Shown here one piece after another: positions 40,801 to 55,800 of a stretch of 61,775 nucleotides of DNA. Within the stretch, counting starts at the first letter, position 1; the number at the start of each line of letters is the position of its first letter. The position numbers and the translations under genes are program-made. Location of the stretch: assembly GCA_902765215.1 (NCBI GenBank), contig CACWZA010000009.1, positions 1 to 61,775 on the forward strand, in the 5' to 3' direction. The notes under the pieces were generated by a model. That model searched no databases. It saw nothing but the letters and a program-made list of their open reading frames with translations, and was not told where the DNA came from. Source of the stretch: an uncultured bacterium. Lineage in GTDB: Bacteria; Cyanobacteriota; Vampirovibrionia; Gastranaerophilales; Gastranaerophilaceae.

Positions 40801-43800
40801 TTGTAACCTTCAATGATACTGATTACTTAACAAGCGATGTTGCTGCATATAAATTCGGTAGAAATACAATTGTTGATATGCAGGATGATCAATACAAAAC
40901 ATACTCATTCGCTATATTGAATTCTGACATTGAAGATATTACTGATAAGACACAACATCCTCAATATAAGATTAATGTTGATTTCGCTAATGTTGTTCCG
41001 CCTGAAGACGATTCTGACCCTACAGGTGATACACCATCAGATAAGTTTATATTGAATACTAATGCAACAGGTGTTATAACAATTTCAGATATTACATTTG
41101 ATAACTTCAATGTTGATACTGCTGAAGGCTTTGTGAAGATTCTCTATAAAGATCCTAACGAACACAGCGGTAAACTCAATATTCAATTGGCATTGACTGA
41201 TGAACTGGCTACTAAGAACTGGGCACCTTCAATCGCTACAAGTTATGTAGATGATGAATCAAGCCCTTACTATGGTTCTTATGTAGTATACAATGATACC
41301 TTCATTGGTAAGAAAATTCTCAGAACAGCACAGATAGATTATGAAAACGATGCAATTGAAATTAAGGTTGAAGAAATTCAGGATGCATTAAGAGCAATGA
41401 ATATGTATGACAAAGCAGGTGATGCACCTCGCGACTTCGTATTCAAAGAAGGTAACCAGACATATCAATTGCTCCACCATACAGGTAAATCATATCAAGG
41501 TATCGTTAATGTAATAGGTACTGACAGAGAAGCAAGTATAATTGATGCTAATAACAGAGATCCGGGCAGAATCCCTGAAGTTGCTGATGTTGCTAAATTC
41601 TCAATGTTTATTATTGAAAATGATACTAAATTAACTATTTCTGATGTAACAATTATGAACGCAATGATGAATGAATTTAATTTATCTCACAGTGCGTCAG
41701 TTATCGACTTGTACAACGAAGATGCGGTTGTTACATTGAGAAATGTAATTTTGGATAACAACGAAGGAAATGCAATTTATGCCGAAGCAGGTAATGTTCT
41801 GTTAGATACTGTAACAGTCAGATTATCTGATGAATATGGTATAAAAGGTAATGTTATATATATAGCAGATGCTGCTGTATTGAACGCTCAAGGTTCAAAC
41901 ATATTTGACGGTTTAATTGAAAACCACGGTGGTACAGTTAACCTTGGCGGTAACAACGTATACACTCAAACTCTCCAAAACATTGGAAGTAACGCAGTTA
42001 TGACCTTGACAGGTTCTAACAGATTTGAAAACCTTACAGGTTTGGTTCCAGCAACAGGAAGCAACAGACTCGGTGGTGCAATATACAACAACAGAGGTTC
42101 ACTGAGTATTAACGGCGCAACCTTCTCATCTAACAAACCTGATAATGCATTCGGTGGTGCTATCTACACAGTTGGTAATCAACCTGTTGATATCAATGCA
42201 ACCTTCCGCAGCAACCAGGCTATAATGGGTGGTGCTATCTATATCACAGGTGGTACTAATGTTACCGTTGCCGGTATTTACTCTGATAACAAAGCAGCTT
42301 CAGACGGTGGTGCTATCTACTCTGATTCATCATTCACCGTTAAAGCTGACAACGGCCGTACAACATTTACAAACAACAAATCTAATGATGGCGATGTTTC
42401 TAACGCTATCTATATGGCAACTGCAAATACAACACTTAATATGAATGCACTTAACAGAGGTGTAATCACATTTAATGATGCTATTGATGGTGTTGGAGTA
42501 TACAATCTTGTAATTAACGGTGATAACAGAGAAAGCAGAGTTGAATTTAATGAAAAGATATTAAAGGCTAACCTTTCTGTTAACAATGTATATACATTAA
42601 TTGATCATTCAGACTTTGATATAGAAACCGAAGGCGAAGAAAACCTGAAAGACACTACTTTGACAGTTAATTCAGGTACATTAGATGTTAAAAAAGTTAT
42701 ATTAAACCACTACACAACTAATGACGGAACTTCTGCTTCAAATATCAATGTAGTTGAACCTTTGACAGTTCCTGATCCTGTAGTTATTCCTGCATTGAGC
42801 ATCAGTAACTCAAAAGTGTTCCTTTCTAAGAAATATGAAAATGAAGAAGATAATCAGAACAACTTAGCTGATGCTGTTTATATGGGTAAACTTACATCAA
42901 ATGCTAACAATGAATTCTCTATTGATGTTATCTTCAGTGATGACTATACAGTAAATGAAGACGGTTCATTAACATATAATGTTCCTAATACTTCTGATAC
43001 TATTCAGGTTGAATCAGGTTCAACAGGTACAGTTACACTGACTAACATTAACTTCATGAATATCAACTCTACAAATGACGGTATTATCCAAATACTTAAG
43101 GGGGCAGGTGTTGATGCAAATACAACAATTACACTCGCTTTGAGCGATAAGATGCGTCAGGAATATGTAGAAAAAGGCTGGACATATTCTATTGATCCTG
43201 ACGGTGAATATAACCCTGGTTATATAACACCTGATAATAAAGTTGATGTTAAATTCAGCGACTTTATCGGTACAAGAAAAATCAGTCTGTTCGAAAACGA
43301 AACTCCAAGAAATCAGTATGACAGTCTTAAGATTGTATCTAACAAGAGAGATGCATTAGCAGTTGTTAACCAATACGACGGTTCTGCTTCTGCAGACAGA
43401 ACATTCAGATTTACTGATGAACATGAAAGAGAAATATATTATCTGACTGAAAACACAGGTGTTACTGCTACAGGTTTAATGAATGTTCTCGGTATCGCAA
43501 ATAACGAAAATATTATTGACGGTGGCGATGCATACTCAATGTTTGTTGTATCACAACCTGCGACAGAACTTAATATTAGTAATGTAATAATTCAAAATGT
43601 TAAAGTCGGTACAAATACCGCATCTGTACTGAACATATCTGATCAGTATGCAACTGATGCTGTTGTTAACTTATCAAATGTTACACTTCGTTCAAACAGA
43701 GGTAACTCAATTTATAACACAGTCGGTACAGTTAACTTCAGATATGTAACAGTTGCTGCAGACGGCGGAAACCTTGTTAACGGTAACAACTTCACATTTG

Positions 43801-46800
43801 AGGGTGGAATTAACAGAATTAATTCTCAATTGACAAACACATTGACAGTTGAGTCTAAACCGGGTTCAACTAACTACTATAGCGGTAAGATTGTGGCTAA
43901 CAGTGATGCTAAATTTAAGTTTGGCGGTGATGATTTCATTGATTCAGAAATCAAACTTGCTGCTACAGGCAACACACCTGAATTTGATATTTCAGGAACA
44001 ACAACTGTTACTCCAAATTCTAACTTAAACGAACAAAGTATTAAGTTAAATATTGAAGCATCAGGTAACCTTGTACTTGATGGCAGTGAAGCTGTAATCA
44101 ATACAAGCGGTACAGGTAATGATACTTGGAATACTACAGGTACAGTTACATTAGCAAATCATGAATTTACTGATGAAGAAGGTACTGTTACTTCAACTTC
44201 TGAAGCAGTACTGAAATATACAGGTACAGGTGACAATACTGATTTATCATTCAATAATGGCGTAATTCAGGCAACATCAGGTAAGTTTGAATTAGTATCA
44301 GGTAACTTTGATGTATTAGAAGTTTCTAATATCGCAGATGAGGTTAAAGTTCTTCTCACAAGCGGTAACTTCAGAGCATCAAGAAACGGTTTAAGACTCG
44401 GTGTTGATGATAAATGGTCAACAAATTCAAATGTATACTTAAGCGAACAAATGAACTTCTATGTTGCTGAAGGTCTGAACGGTACCTCTGTATTAAATCT
44501 GACAGATACTTCAAAATTATATAGTGATGCTGAAGGCGATGCTACACTTGCAAGATTCGTTAACGAAGGTGTAACAATCAATGTAACAACATACGAAGAC
44601 GAAGCATATAAAGGTGTTTATACTCAACTCGCAGGTAAATTAATAATCGAAAATTCAGGTAGAGTATTCGGTGAATATGACGGTGCATCTGCTGAAGAAA
44701 AAGTTCACTCACTGAAAGATATTCAGGGCGGTGAAATGATTGTTAACTACACTACAAGAACAATCGACTATGGCAATGTTCTTCTCGGTTCAGGTGCTAA
44801 GTTGATTAACACATCATTAGGCGGCGATGTTAATGAAGAATTACTCACCTTCAACGGCGACGGTGCTGAAGCAACCTTCAAGTCTGCAGGTGAAGATACT
44901 AAATATACTTTAGATAAGATTAACTCAAGAGTCAGAGGTTCTAACAACGCAGTTGTATTCCGCGGTGACGATAATTCATCTGCTCTTGATGTAGAAGTTA
45001 TCGGTACAAACTATACTGATGGCGAAGCTGTTACTTCTTATAAATTCATCAATTCTACCGTAAACTTACAACACGGTAACGATGAAAATCCTGACGGTAC
45101 GGAAGCAACAATCGTATTAGATAACTATATCTTCCAAAGCTTATCTTCTAACAAGTCAGTATATGTACTTGATGTTGATTTGAAAGAAAATGTAGCAGAT
45201 ACATTGACTATCCGCAGCGTTGCTGACCCTACTTCATCAAGTTTCGATAACACAATCAAATTACACGATTTGAACTTTGTAAATATTGATCAGACTAACT
45301 TAGGCAAGATATTGATTTTACCTAACAAGATTGCTGATGTTACTCTTGCTCTTGATGCAGGACTTCTCGATAAACACTGGAACTACAATGTTGACGACAC
45401 AACAGGTCCTAACAGCAGAATCGTTACAATCGATGATAAAGATTACTTACAAATCAAGATTACTGATTTCTTAGGTGAAAAATCAGTAAGATTGGCTAAT
45501 TATAATGATGATACATCAGAAGATTACGACAGTATTGAAATCTACAACTCAAGAACTGATGATTTATTACAAAAAATCAATCAGCTGAAGACACCTGCAA
45601 CAGTTGAATCAAGACAATTCTTATTCACTGATTACGATCAGGAATACAACATGACTGTATCACTTGGCAAAACAGGTGAAGGTAATTTCGATATTATCGG
45701 TATTAAGAACAGCATAGGTGATTACTCAATTATCAATGCTCAAAACGGCTTGTATTCAATGTTTGAACTTTCTAACAAGACTGCTATGACTGTTCAGAAT
45801 GTTGAGTTCAAGGATGCAAATACTAACCAGACTACAACAAACAAAGCATCAGTATTTGATATAACAAATACTGCAGCAACTCTTGAATTGACTGATGTTG
45901 CATTTACAACTAACTACGGTAATGCATTGTACAACAAGGGTGCAGTTGTAATGAAGAGTGTTAAATTCGGTGCACCGTTGAATGCTGCAACAAACAGCAT
46001 TGCTAACTACGGTTCAATCGTTACAACACTCAATGATTCAGTAATTACAGAAAACATATTTGAATCAAATATTTCTAACTACGAAGCAGGTACATTTGAA
46101 TTCCACGCTGAAGATACTATATCAGGTGCAATCATCAACCGTGGTAATATCTACTTCTTAGGTATTGATACAATTCAGGAAGCAAGAGACGGCTCTGCTC
46201 TTGATAACTACGGTACTATTACAACAGCAGTTGCATTGACTACAACTGATGGTACTGTTGTTAAGACAGTATTTGACAGAAATATCATCAACAGAGGTAC
46301 AAGAACAGGTCAAAAAGCTGTTATTCAAACTATCGGTGTTGATGAATTTAATAAAGATATCTTAAATACAGGTATAATTAACTTCGGCGGTAACGAAACA
46401 ATTGCAGGTAATATCGCAGGCGATGATTCCGTAAATGTAGGTACAATCAATATTGACAAAGTTGATATTACAATCGAAGGTGCAGATACATCTTCAATCG
46501 TTCCTACAGTATATGTAGTTGAAGGCGGTAGCATCGCATACAACCAAAAAGTTACATTGGCTGAAGGTGCATTCCTGTATGTTGACGGCGGTACAGTTAA
46601 CCTAGACGCTACTACACCTACTTTGGCTGATGTATGGGCTGGTCAATTAACACTTGATGCAGGCACCTTGAACTTGTCAGGTATTGAAAACCAAGGCAAG
46701 TTTATCGGTAACGGCGGTACATTAAATATTATTAATGGTTCAGTACTTAATGTTGAAAACGAAGTTAACAAAAATGTCGCAGTTAACCTTACTAAGGGTA

Positions 46801-49800
46801 CTGTTAAACTCGTAGGTAAAGGTGCTGAAGCTAAGGCAATACTGACAATGTCCGATAACGATACTTGGACAAACAGTTCATCTGACGCTGCAGTTATACT
46901 TGGTTCTAATTCAGAACTCAACCTCGGCTATGGCATAAATACAAGTTCTACATTAACAATAACTGATAATCAGATTACTTCTGTTGATTCAAATGCATAC
47001 ACAACATCAACAGTTAATAACAAGGGTACAATCCTTACAGTTGACGGTGACAATTCAGGATTTGGCGGAACATATAATCAGGGTGATCCTTCTATCCCTA
47101 CATACTTAACTGTTCCTGAATTGATTGTTACTGAAAATGGTAATGTATTCACAGGTGAAAAATATATCTATGCAGGTTCTGTAGATATTACAAGAGATGC
47201 TGAAACTGCAATTGATTACGATAAATTCATTCTGAGTGACGGTGTAACCTTCATCAACAAGTCAAATGGCGGTGTTGTTGACAGTACAGTAGTTTCATTC
47301 ATAAGTACAACTGCTGACGGTGCTGTTGCAACCTTCTCTAACTCAGCTGATTCTGCTGATGCTGACAGAGTTGCATACTCATTCAACAACATTGTTGCTG
47401 AAGGTCCTGACAGCAGAAACAGAATCGTCTTCAAGAATTCTGATGTAACATTGTTAGAACAAACAGGTGATTACTACGATTACAACGGTACAACAACCTA
47501 CGAATTTGTTAATACAAATGTTGATTTAGACAGAAATGATGAAGGCGCAATTAAAGATTATCAATTCACAACATTGGTATCTGATGAAGCATCAGATTAC
47601 ACAATCAATGTTGACTTCGGTGTTTATGTTCTGAACCCTGACGGTACTGCTACTACTTCAAACTATGTAGCGGATACTTTGACAATCGGTAACAATTCAT
47701 CAGGTATCGTTAAATTATCTAAATTTGTACTTTCAAACGATACTCAATATGATGAAGCATTAATCAGAATATTAAATACCGGTTCTAATAAGATAACATT
47801 AACTCTCACTGATGAGTCAGTTTCTAAGTTTGAAACAGAACATACTTATGAAATCAGTGACAGTAAGTTCAATACTGACGGTGCTGTAACAATCAGCTTT
47901 GCAGAGTTCCTCGGTACTAAGACAATTGAAGCTGTTGCATACTCTCAGGCATCATCAACAATAGACAGTATCAAGGTTTCAAGCAAGATTGCAAAAGATG
48001 TTCTTGCAGAAGTTAACCAATACACAGGTTCTGATAACAGAACATTCACATTTGAACATCCATTAGTTTCTGCACCAAACAGATCATTCACAATGACTGC
48101 TAATACAGGTGTTACTGCTCCGGGTGTTATGAATGTATTGGGTATCCTTAATGATAACGATACAATCAATGCAGACGGACACTCAATGTTCGTTGTATCT
48201 AACGCAGGAACAACATTAAATATCTCTGATGTAACAATTAAGAATGCAGTTGTTACAGACGAATTGCACGCTTCAGTTCTTGATGTAACTGCTAATGATG
48301 CAGTAGTTAACTTGGCAAGAGTAACTGTTAAGGATAATGAAGGCAGTGCTGTATACAATACTGCAGTAATGAATATGGAAGATGTTGTATTTGAAGCAGC
48401 AGCTGACGAAAACAACGCAATTACAAACATTGGTACAATAAATACTGCAGGCACTAACGAATTTGCTTCAAAAATAAATAACAATAAAGTAAGAAGTGCA
48501 ACCGGTGTTATTAACTTCAGAGGAAACGATACCGTTTCAGGTAATGTTTATAATGAAGGTGATATCTATGTAAAAGGTAACACAACATTGATATCTGAAT
48601 TATCAGGTAACGGTAATGTTTATGTTCAAAATAATGAACAAACTCCTGATACTGTAGAACTCACAGTCGGCACTAATGGTTTAGTCGAATCTGATGCGGT
48701 TGTTACTCTTGACAGTGATGCTGAAATCGCTGTATCAGGCGGTACGGTTAACCTCAATGCTGAAGATACAATCGAAGGTAAGTTAATCGTTGACAATGCT
48801 GATTCAACATTGAATATCAGAGGTTTGACATCTAACGGTTTAGTTGATGCAACCTTAGGTAATGTAAATGTTGATGCAGGTCAGTTAACTATCTCTGAAG
48901 AATCTGTATTTGATAATGACTTAAATGTTGAAGTCGGTTCGCTCAATGATGAAAAAGGTAAGTTAATCCTTCAAAATCATAATGAAACAAATAATAACGA
49001 TGTTCTGTTCTCAACAGGTGATAACTGGAACGACGGTTATATCAAACTTGAAAATTCACAACTTACAATTTATAACGGAATGAATGATTCAGTTGATTTA
49101 GCACTTAACTTTGACGATAAACTCGTTGGTGATGCTGAGTCTAAGTTCATTAACAGCTACCACGATATCACGATATCTGCTGATATGAGAAACTTTGAAG
49201 GTACTTATGAACAACAAGACGGCAACTTGTATATGACAGAAGCAGGTAAATTGTTCACAGGTACAAACACAATTCTGGCAGGTGCTGTAAATATCGTACG
49301 TGGTGCTGACGGTATTGATTATAACAACATTGTAATGAATACAGGTACAACCTTCATCAACGCTGCAAATTCAGCAAACGGTGGTATCATCACTTCTGAT
49401 GTTGTTACCCTCGGAGAAGGTGCATCAAATGTTAACCTGTTCTTCAGAAATGCTGCTACATATGTTGATACAAAAGTCGGTTACACCTTCCTTGATAAAT
49501 TTGAAACAGGCAGACCTAACAATGTCGTTACCTTCATAAATTCAGATGTTAAATTGTCACAAGCTGAAGAATCAGGTAACACTTATGACTTCAAAGGTCA
49601 GACTAAATATGTATTTGATCATTCATTGATAAACCTTGCAGACAGTTTAGTTAACAAGTATGAATTTGGTACTGTTGATACGCTCGGTTCATCTTCTAAA
49701 TATATTATTGATATCGACTTATTCGATGCTACAACTGATGAAATTATATTCACAAATGCAATGCTCAACGAAGACAATGAAAAAGTTGTATATCTGAATG

Positions 49801-52800
49801 CAATAAACTATGTAAACAGACCTGCAAAAGATAACCTGAATATTACAATCATAAATGAGACTGCACGCATCAAGGTTATCTACAACGCAGATTCTGCTGC
49901 AGGTTCTCCAAGAGAATTGAATATTGAAGATATTGCAGAAAAAGATAAGAGTTTCGAATACAATATTACTGCAGATGCAAGATATGACCAATTCACAGGT
50001 ACTAAATACTTATACTTAGATCCTGAAGATAAGACAACATTAGTTCTTGCAATCGGTACCCGTCACGATACACTTGCTGTATTGAACCGGCACATCTTTG
50101 ACGGTTCTGTAAACCCTGACAACATCAGAAACTTCAGATTCTTAGGTGAAGCATCTGATGAAAAACAAACCTACGATATGTTTGAAAATACAGGGGTAAC
50201 TGCAGGCGGTGAAATGAACGTAATCGGTGTTGTCCGCGAAGAAGGAATGGATCTGATTGATGCTCATAATCTTTCTATGTTCGAAGTAACCGAAGATAAT
50301 ACAGCATTGAATATTTATAATGTTCAAATCAAGAATGCTGCATTAAATGAACATCATCAGTACGGTTCAGTTCTTGATATTACTAATAAACGCGCTGTTG
50401 TTAAGTTAGATAATGTAAGATTGACTGATAACGCTGGTAACGCAATCTATAACGATGCTAATTTGACATTGAACAATGTGATTATTGATAAACCGGCAAC
50501 AGGTGGTAATACTATCAGAAATGATAATATTATGAACACTACCGGCACAAATGAATTCCATACAAGCATTACCAATACAGGTGTAATGACTTTAGGTGAT
50601 AACAACACAATTACGGCTGATATCACAAACGATATGGGTACTATGAATGTTACCGGAAATACTTTGGTTCAGGCAAATATCCTGGCTCCGGGTACTAAAA
50701 GATACGGTATCATCAATGTATCAGGTAATTTAACTGTTCAGGGTGAAGATTCAAGAAAAGTTACTTTGAACGATAATCAGGCTGTTAATGTACTGGCTAA
50801 CGCAACCTTATTGCTTGAAAATGCTATATTCAATATAAGAGAAGATGATACCTTCGCTGCAAGATCAATAGTTCAATTTGTAAGAAGTGATATTACATTT
50901 GCTAATAATACAAGTAGCGGTGTTATCCTCAATTCTTCTGATGAAACAAACTTCGAAATGCAGTCAGGTTCACTTGCACTTGCAAACGGTTCAACTGTTT
51001 CACAAGATTCTAATGTCAGAATTAAAGGCGGTACTTTGAGATTAGACGGTGCTATTGATATCGGTCTTTCAGGCGGTGATGAATTTGCAAGTGATGCATT
51101 CCTTAACCTTGCAGACAAGAATTCAGTTGTTTCATTAGCTCGTGGTATCAATGACGGTTCAACAGTTGCAACTTCAGTTGTTGATTTGACTCAGTCTAAT
51201 ATCATTGGTCTTGGTACATTGAATGCAATTGGTGTAACAATCAATATTACATCTGACGAAGAAGGATTTGAAGGATTATATAATCAGTCTTCAGGTACTA
51301 TATTGAATGTTGCTACAAACGGTAAAGTATTCTCAGGTGAAAAACATGTTTCTTCAAGTACGGTTAACCTCGACAGAGCTACCGCAATTGATTACGATAA
51401 CTTCAAACTTGAAAGTAATGCTATCTTTAACAGTATGGCTACAACAGAAGATGGCGGTAATGTAAATAATAATGTTATTTCCTTCACATCAAGCGGTGCT
51501 ATAGCAACCTTCGGTAAATCTCAAAATGCTGATCCGTTAGTTGAAGCAATTAATTACACAATTGACGAAGATATCTACTTCCAGGAAAAAGTTAACACAG
51601 TTAGATTTGAAGATTCTCATATAACCCTTGCACAATTACAATATGCTAAAGGTTATACAACTTATCAATTCAAAAATTCAACAATCGATGTAATCGATGA
51701 TGACCTTAAGACAGGTGTTGGTAACAGATATCAATTCACAGCACTACAATCTGTTGAAGATACTTCAAACTTCAAGCTTGATATCAACTTCCATACATTG
51801 AAGGCTGATGAATTTGAAGTTGGCGATGCATCTTCAGGTGTATTCACAATTACTAAGTTTAATGTACTTGATGTTGACCAGAACGATAAAGGTATTATTC
51901 AGGTATTATTCGGCGGTAATCCTAACATTCGTTTACAAATTGAAGACTACGAAGCAGGTACATTCAGATTTGATGTTGACGATGAAAACGTTCCTGGCCG
52001 TATTGTTGACAACAAAGTTGTCCTGAATACTTTCGACTATGTTGGTGATAAGTCAATCAGAACAGCAATGACAGAATCTCAGGACGATAGTATCGAAATG
52101 TACGATTCAAATATTATCGATACACTCAAGGCTGTTAACCAATACGATAATACTATAAAGAATTACGAATCAAGAACCTTCAAGTTTGCTTATAACCCAA
52201 TTAAGCAAGACGAAGATCCGCTCTATAATGTTAAAGAAAACTTAGGCAAAACTGCTAACGGCGTATTCTATGTTGTCGGCAGAGAAGGCGGACATGATGT
52301 TATTTCTGCTGAAGGTCCACACATCACAGATGGTGTTATTAACTACGACGATGTAAGAAGACACTCATTATTTGAAATCGTAAGAAACGAAGCAAATGGT
52401 GTAAGACTTACTATCAGCGATTTAACAATTAAAGATGCTGTTGTAAATAACAATACTAAGAACGCATCTGTACTTGATATTACTGCTCAGAGAGCAGAAG
52501 TTACACTTAAGAATGTAACTTTACAGGATAACGCAGGCCCTGCTATCTACAACGAAGGCAAGTTGTTCTTCGAAAATGTTACAACAGCAGCAGCAAGCGA
52601 AAAAGGTACAAACTCAATTGTTAACTCAAATGCATTAGAAACAAGAGGAAGCAACATCTACAACTCTGCATTTGAAAACAAAAATACAACAAGTACATAC
52701 GCTTACATGACAATCTACGGCGAAGACTCATTCAATAGTACATTAACAGGTAACGGTACTATTAAGGTCAGCGACAATGCAATAATGAACGTAAGCGAAA

Positions 52801-55800
52801 ATACAACAGTCGGCAAAGATATGAAGATGAACCTCGTTACAACTGCTACTGTTAATGTAAACGGCGGTACATTTAATATTAACGAAGGTGATATTTGGAC
52901 TGGTTTAATCAAACTCAATGCCGGTACTCTTGTTTATAACGATTTGAACAATGTTTCTAAATTATATGCAACAACAACTGACGGATATACAACAAACCTC
53001 AATGTTGAATCAGGTAAGTTAACTGTTGATGCTTATAGTGAAAATATTACAAAATATATTGCTGATGCGGTTAATGTATCAATTACAACAGGTGCTAAAC
53101 TTATTCTGCAGGGTGCAAATAACCAATACTCTACTAACGTATTATCACTCCAGGCAGGTGATGTATGGAACGGTGATATTGAACTTAATGGTGCAAGATT
53201 AGTACTGAACGCAGGATTCTTGCTGAATGACGACTCTACATATCAGTTTGACAGAGTTCAGTTAAAGGCTGATAAATATTCAGTAATCGATAATAATAAC
53301 CAAACACTCACTTTGAATACAGATTACTCAACTGCAGTAGTTGGTACATATAATCAACTCGGAACAGGTTCTAAGTTAATTATAACTGAAGACGGTAAGA
53401 TGTTTGGCGGTACTAAAGTTATCCAAAGCGGTATGGTTCAGGTTCATTCTTATGATAAAGGAATTAATTATGACACAGTTAAACTTGGTAAGAATACAAG
53501 ACTTGAAAACTTCGGTAATGTTAAGAAAGATACTGAAGGCAACGAACTTGTACATGAAATCAAGTCAAGTACTGTAGAATTTACAAGCACAGGTGCTGAA
53601 ATTCTTCTTACCCACGATGATGATTACATCAATCCGCCGTTCGATCCGCTTGATAGACATCAATACGATCCTGAAACTCAAAAGATTATTGAACAAAACG
53701 GTATGATTACATACTCTGTTGAACCGATTAAGAACGCAAGAGACGGTGAATACTATAATCAGGATAACTATGTAATTGTCAGAGATGCTAACATAATTAT
53801 GACAGGTGAAGCTGAACCTACTACAGAAACAAATGTTGGTGAACTCAGATATGATAATGAAGTAACTTACAAGTTTGACGGTACTGTTTATATGAGTACT
53901 GCAGACGGTAATGCAAACAGACATTACTTCTCATATATGGAAATCGGTGATTCTACCGCTGATGCAACATTACACTATGTAATCGATATCTGTGCAGATA
54001 AATCTAAGATGGATAGTATCTGGACAAATGATGAAAATGCTATCGGTGCAATCGCAATTTCTGAAATCAACCTAGTTAGAGATATTGATGTAGACAAGGA
54101 TAATACATTCTCAAGCTTTGCATACAGAGTATTATGCGGTGACAGAAAACTTCATACAGATCAAGGATACGGATATAACCTGTATTTGGCATTAGATGAA
54201 GTTATTGAAGATGCTCACGGTATCCATAACCAAAACCTTGAACAATATGATATTGAAGGCAAGGAAGGTATGGATGTTGCTTGGAACCAATACATCGGTA
54301 AAGTATCTGTTCAGTTGGCTTGGATTGAAAGAAGAGTTGATCCTGTAACAGGCGAAGAATATGATGAATATCACTTAACCTTCCCTGACAAGACTTATGC
54401 TAACGGTTTATATGTAAGACAAATGTTCACAAAAGACTTGTTGAGAGATTTGGCTACTTATGTACCTAAGAACGATCCGTTACCAAAAGAACGCAGATTT
54501 AACTTCACATCAGGCGAATTAACTCAAACATATAAATTATTAGATAATACAGCAGGCTGGAAACGCAACGATAACACAGGTGAATATGTTGCAGCAGACG
54601 GAGTTACTCCTATCTACTTCATCAAGGATGCTGAAGGTAACTACGGCTGGACTGACGAAAAAGGCAGCACAGTTATTAAACCTGAAGTACAACCTGTATT
54701 TGAAGGTGTTTCACCATACATTTTATCTATTAACGGTGTAAATAATAAGACAAACTTTATCAATGCATACGGTGAATTGTTATGCTACGAAACTATCTAT
54801 GATGGTGAAGAAATCGTTATCGCAGCTTCATTGTCTGACTATAAATATCACCACTCAATGTTTGTACTTAACAATGAATCTACATTGAATATTAAAGATG
54901 TAACTATCTCAGGTGCATACAGAGGTAATGATGATAAATATTCTATCCCTTACATCAACAACGCAGGCGATCCTGATGTAAGAGATGATGTTCAAATCTA
55001 CGAAGATTATGACGTCGCAAAAGGTAACGGTTCAGTTATTTCACAACTTAACCGCGATTCAGAAATCTACCTTGAAGATGTCAATATGAAAGATAACGCT
55101 GCATACAATAAGGGTGGTGCAATCTACGCTATTAAAGGATTTACAATCAATGCCCTCAACGGAGATTCTATCTTCTCAGGCAACAGACAAGATGCTAAGA
55201 ATGCTAACCCTGGCAATATTACTGCAGAAAATGTATCAGCATTTGGCGGTAATCTGAACGATATTTATATCAATAACATTTCAGAAAGCGGCGTAGCTAA
55301 AGATGTTAATATGAACTTCAATGCTGCAGACGGCAGAACCGTTCAGGTTAAAGGCGGTATTGAATGGGCTGATACTACAAAAGCACTTAATATTTATGTA
55401 AACCAAGACTACGGTCAAACAACAGGTCGTGTATTACTCGGCGGTGAATTTGGCGGATCTTCAAATTATAATATTATCGCATTCGGCGGTGGTATCGGTT
55501 ACACTGATGATGTTGTAAGAGCAGATAATGTTAATACAATTACATTGAATAACAATGTACTGTACTTTATGGATGTAAATTCTAACAGTGCAGCACCTCA
55601 GCTTTCTAATGCTGATAAGACATCTGATACAATCCACTTCAACGATGGTGTTGCAGCAGGATTAATAAATGGTGACGGTGAAGGTCATGACCATGTTTAC
55701 CACTTGTTAATCAATTCAAGAACATTCAACGATACTGGCAAGTTTGCACAGGATAAATCAGTTATTGCAAGATTGTTCTCAGAAGATGTTGTTACAACAG

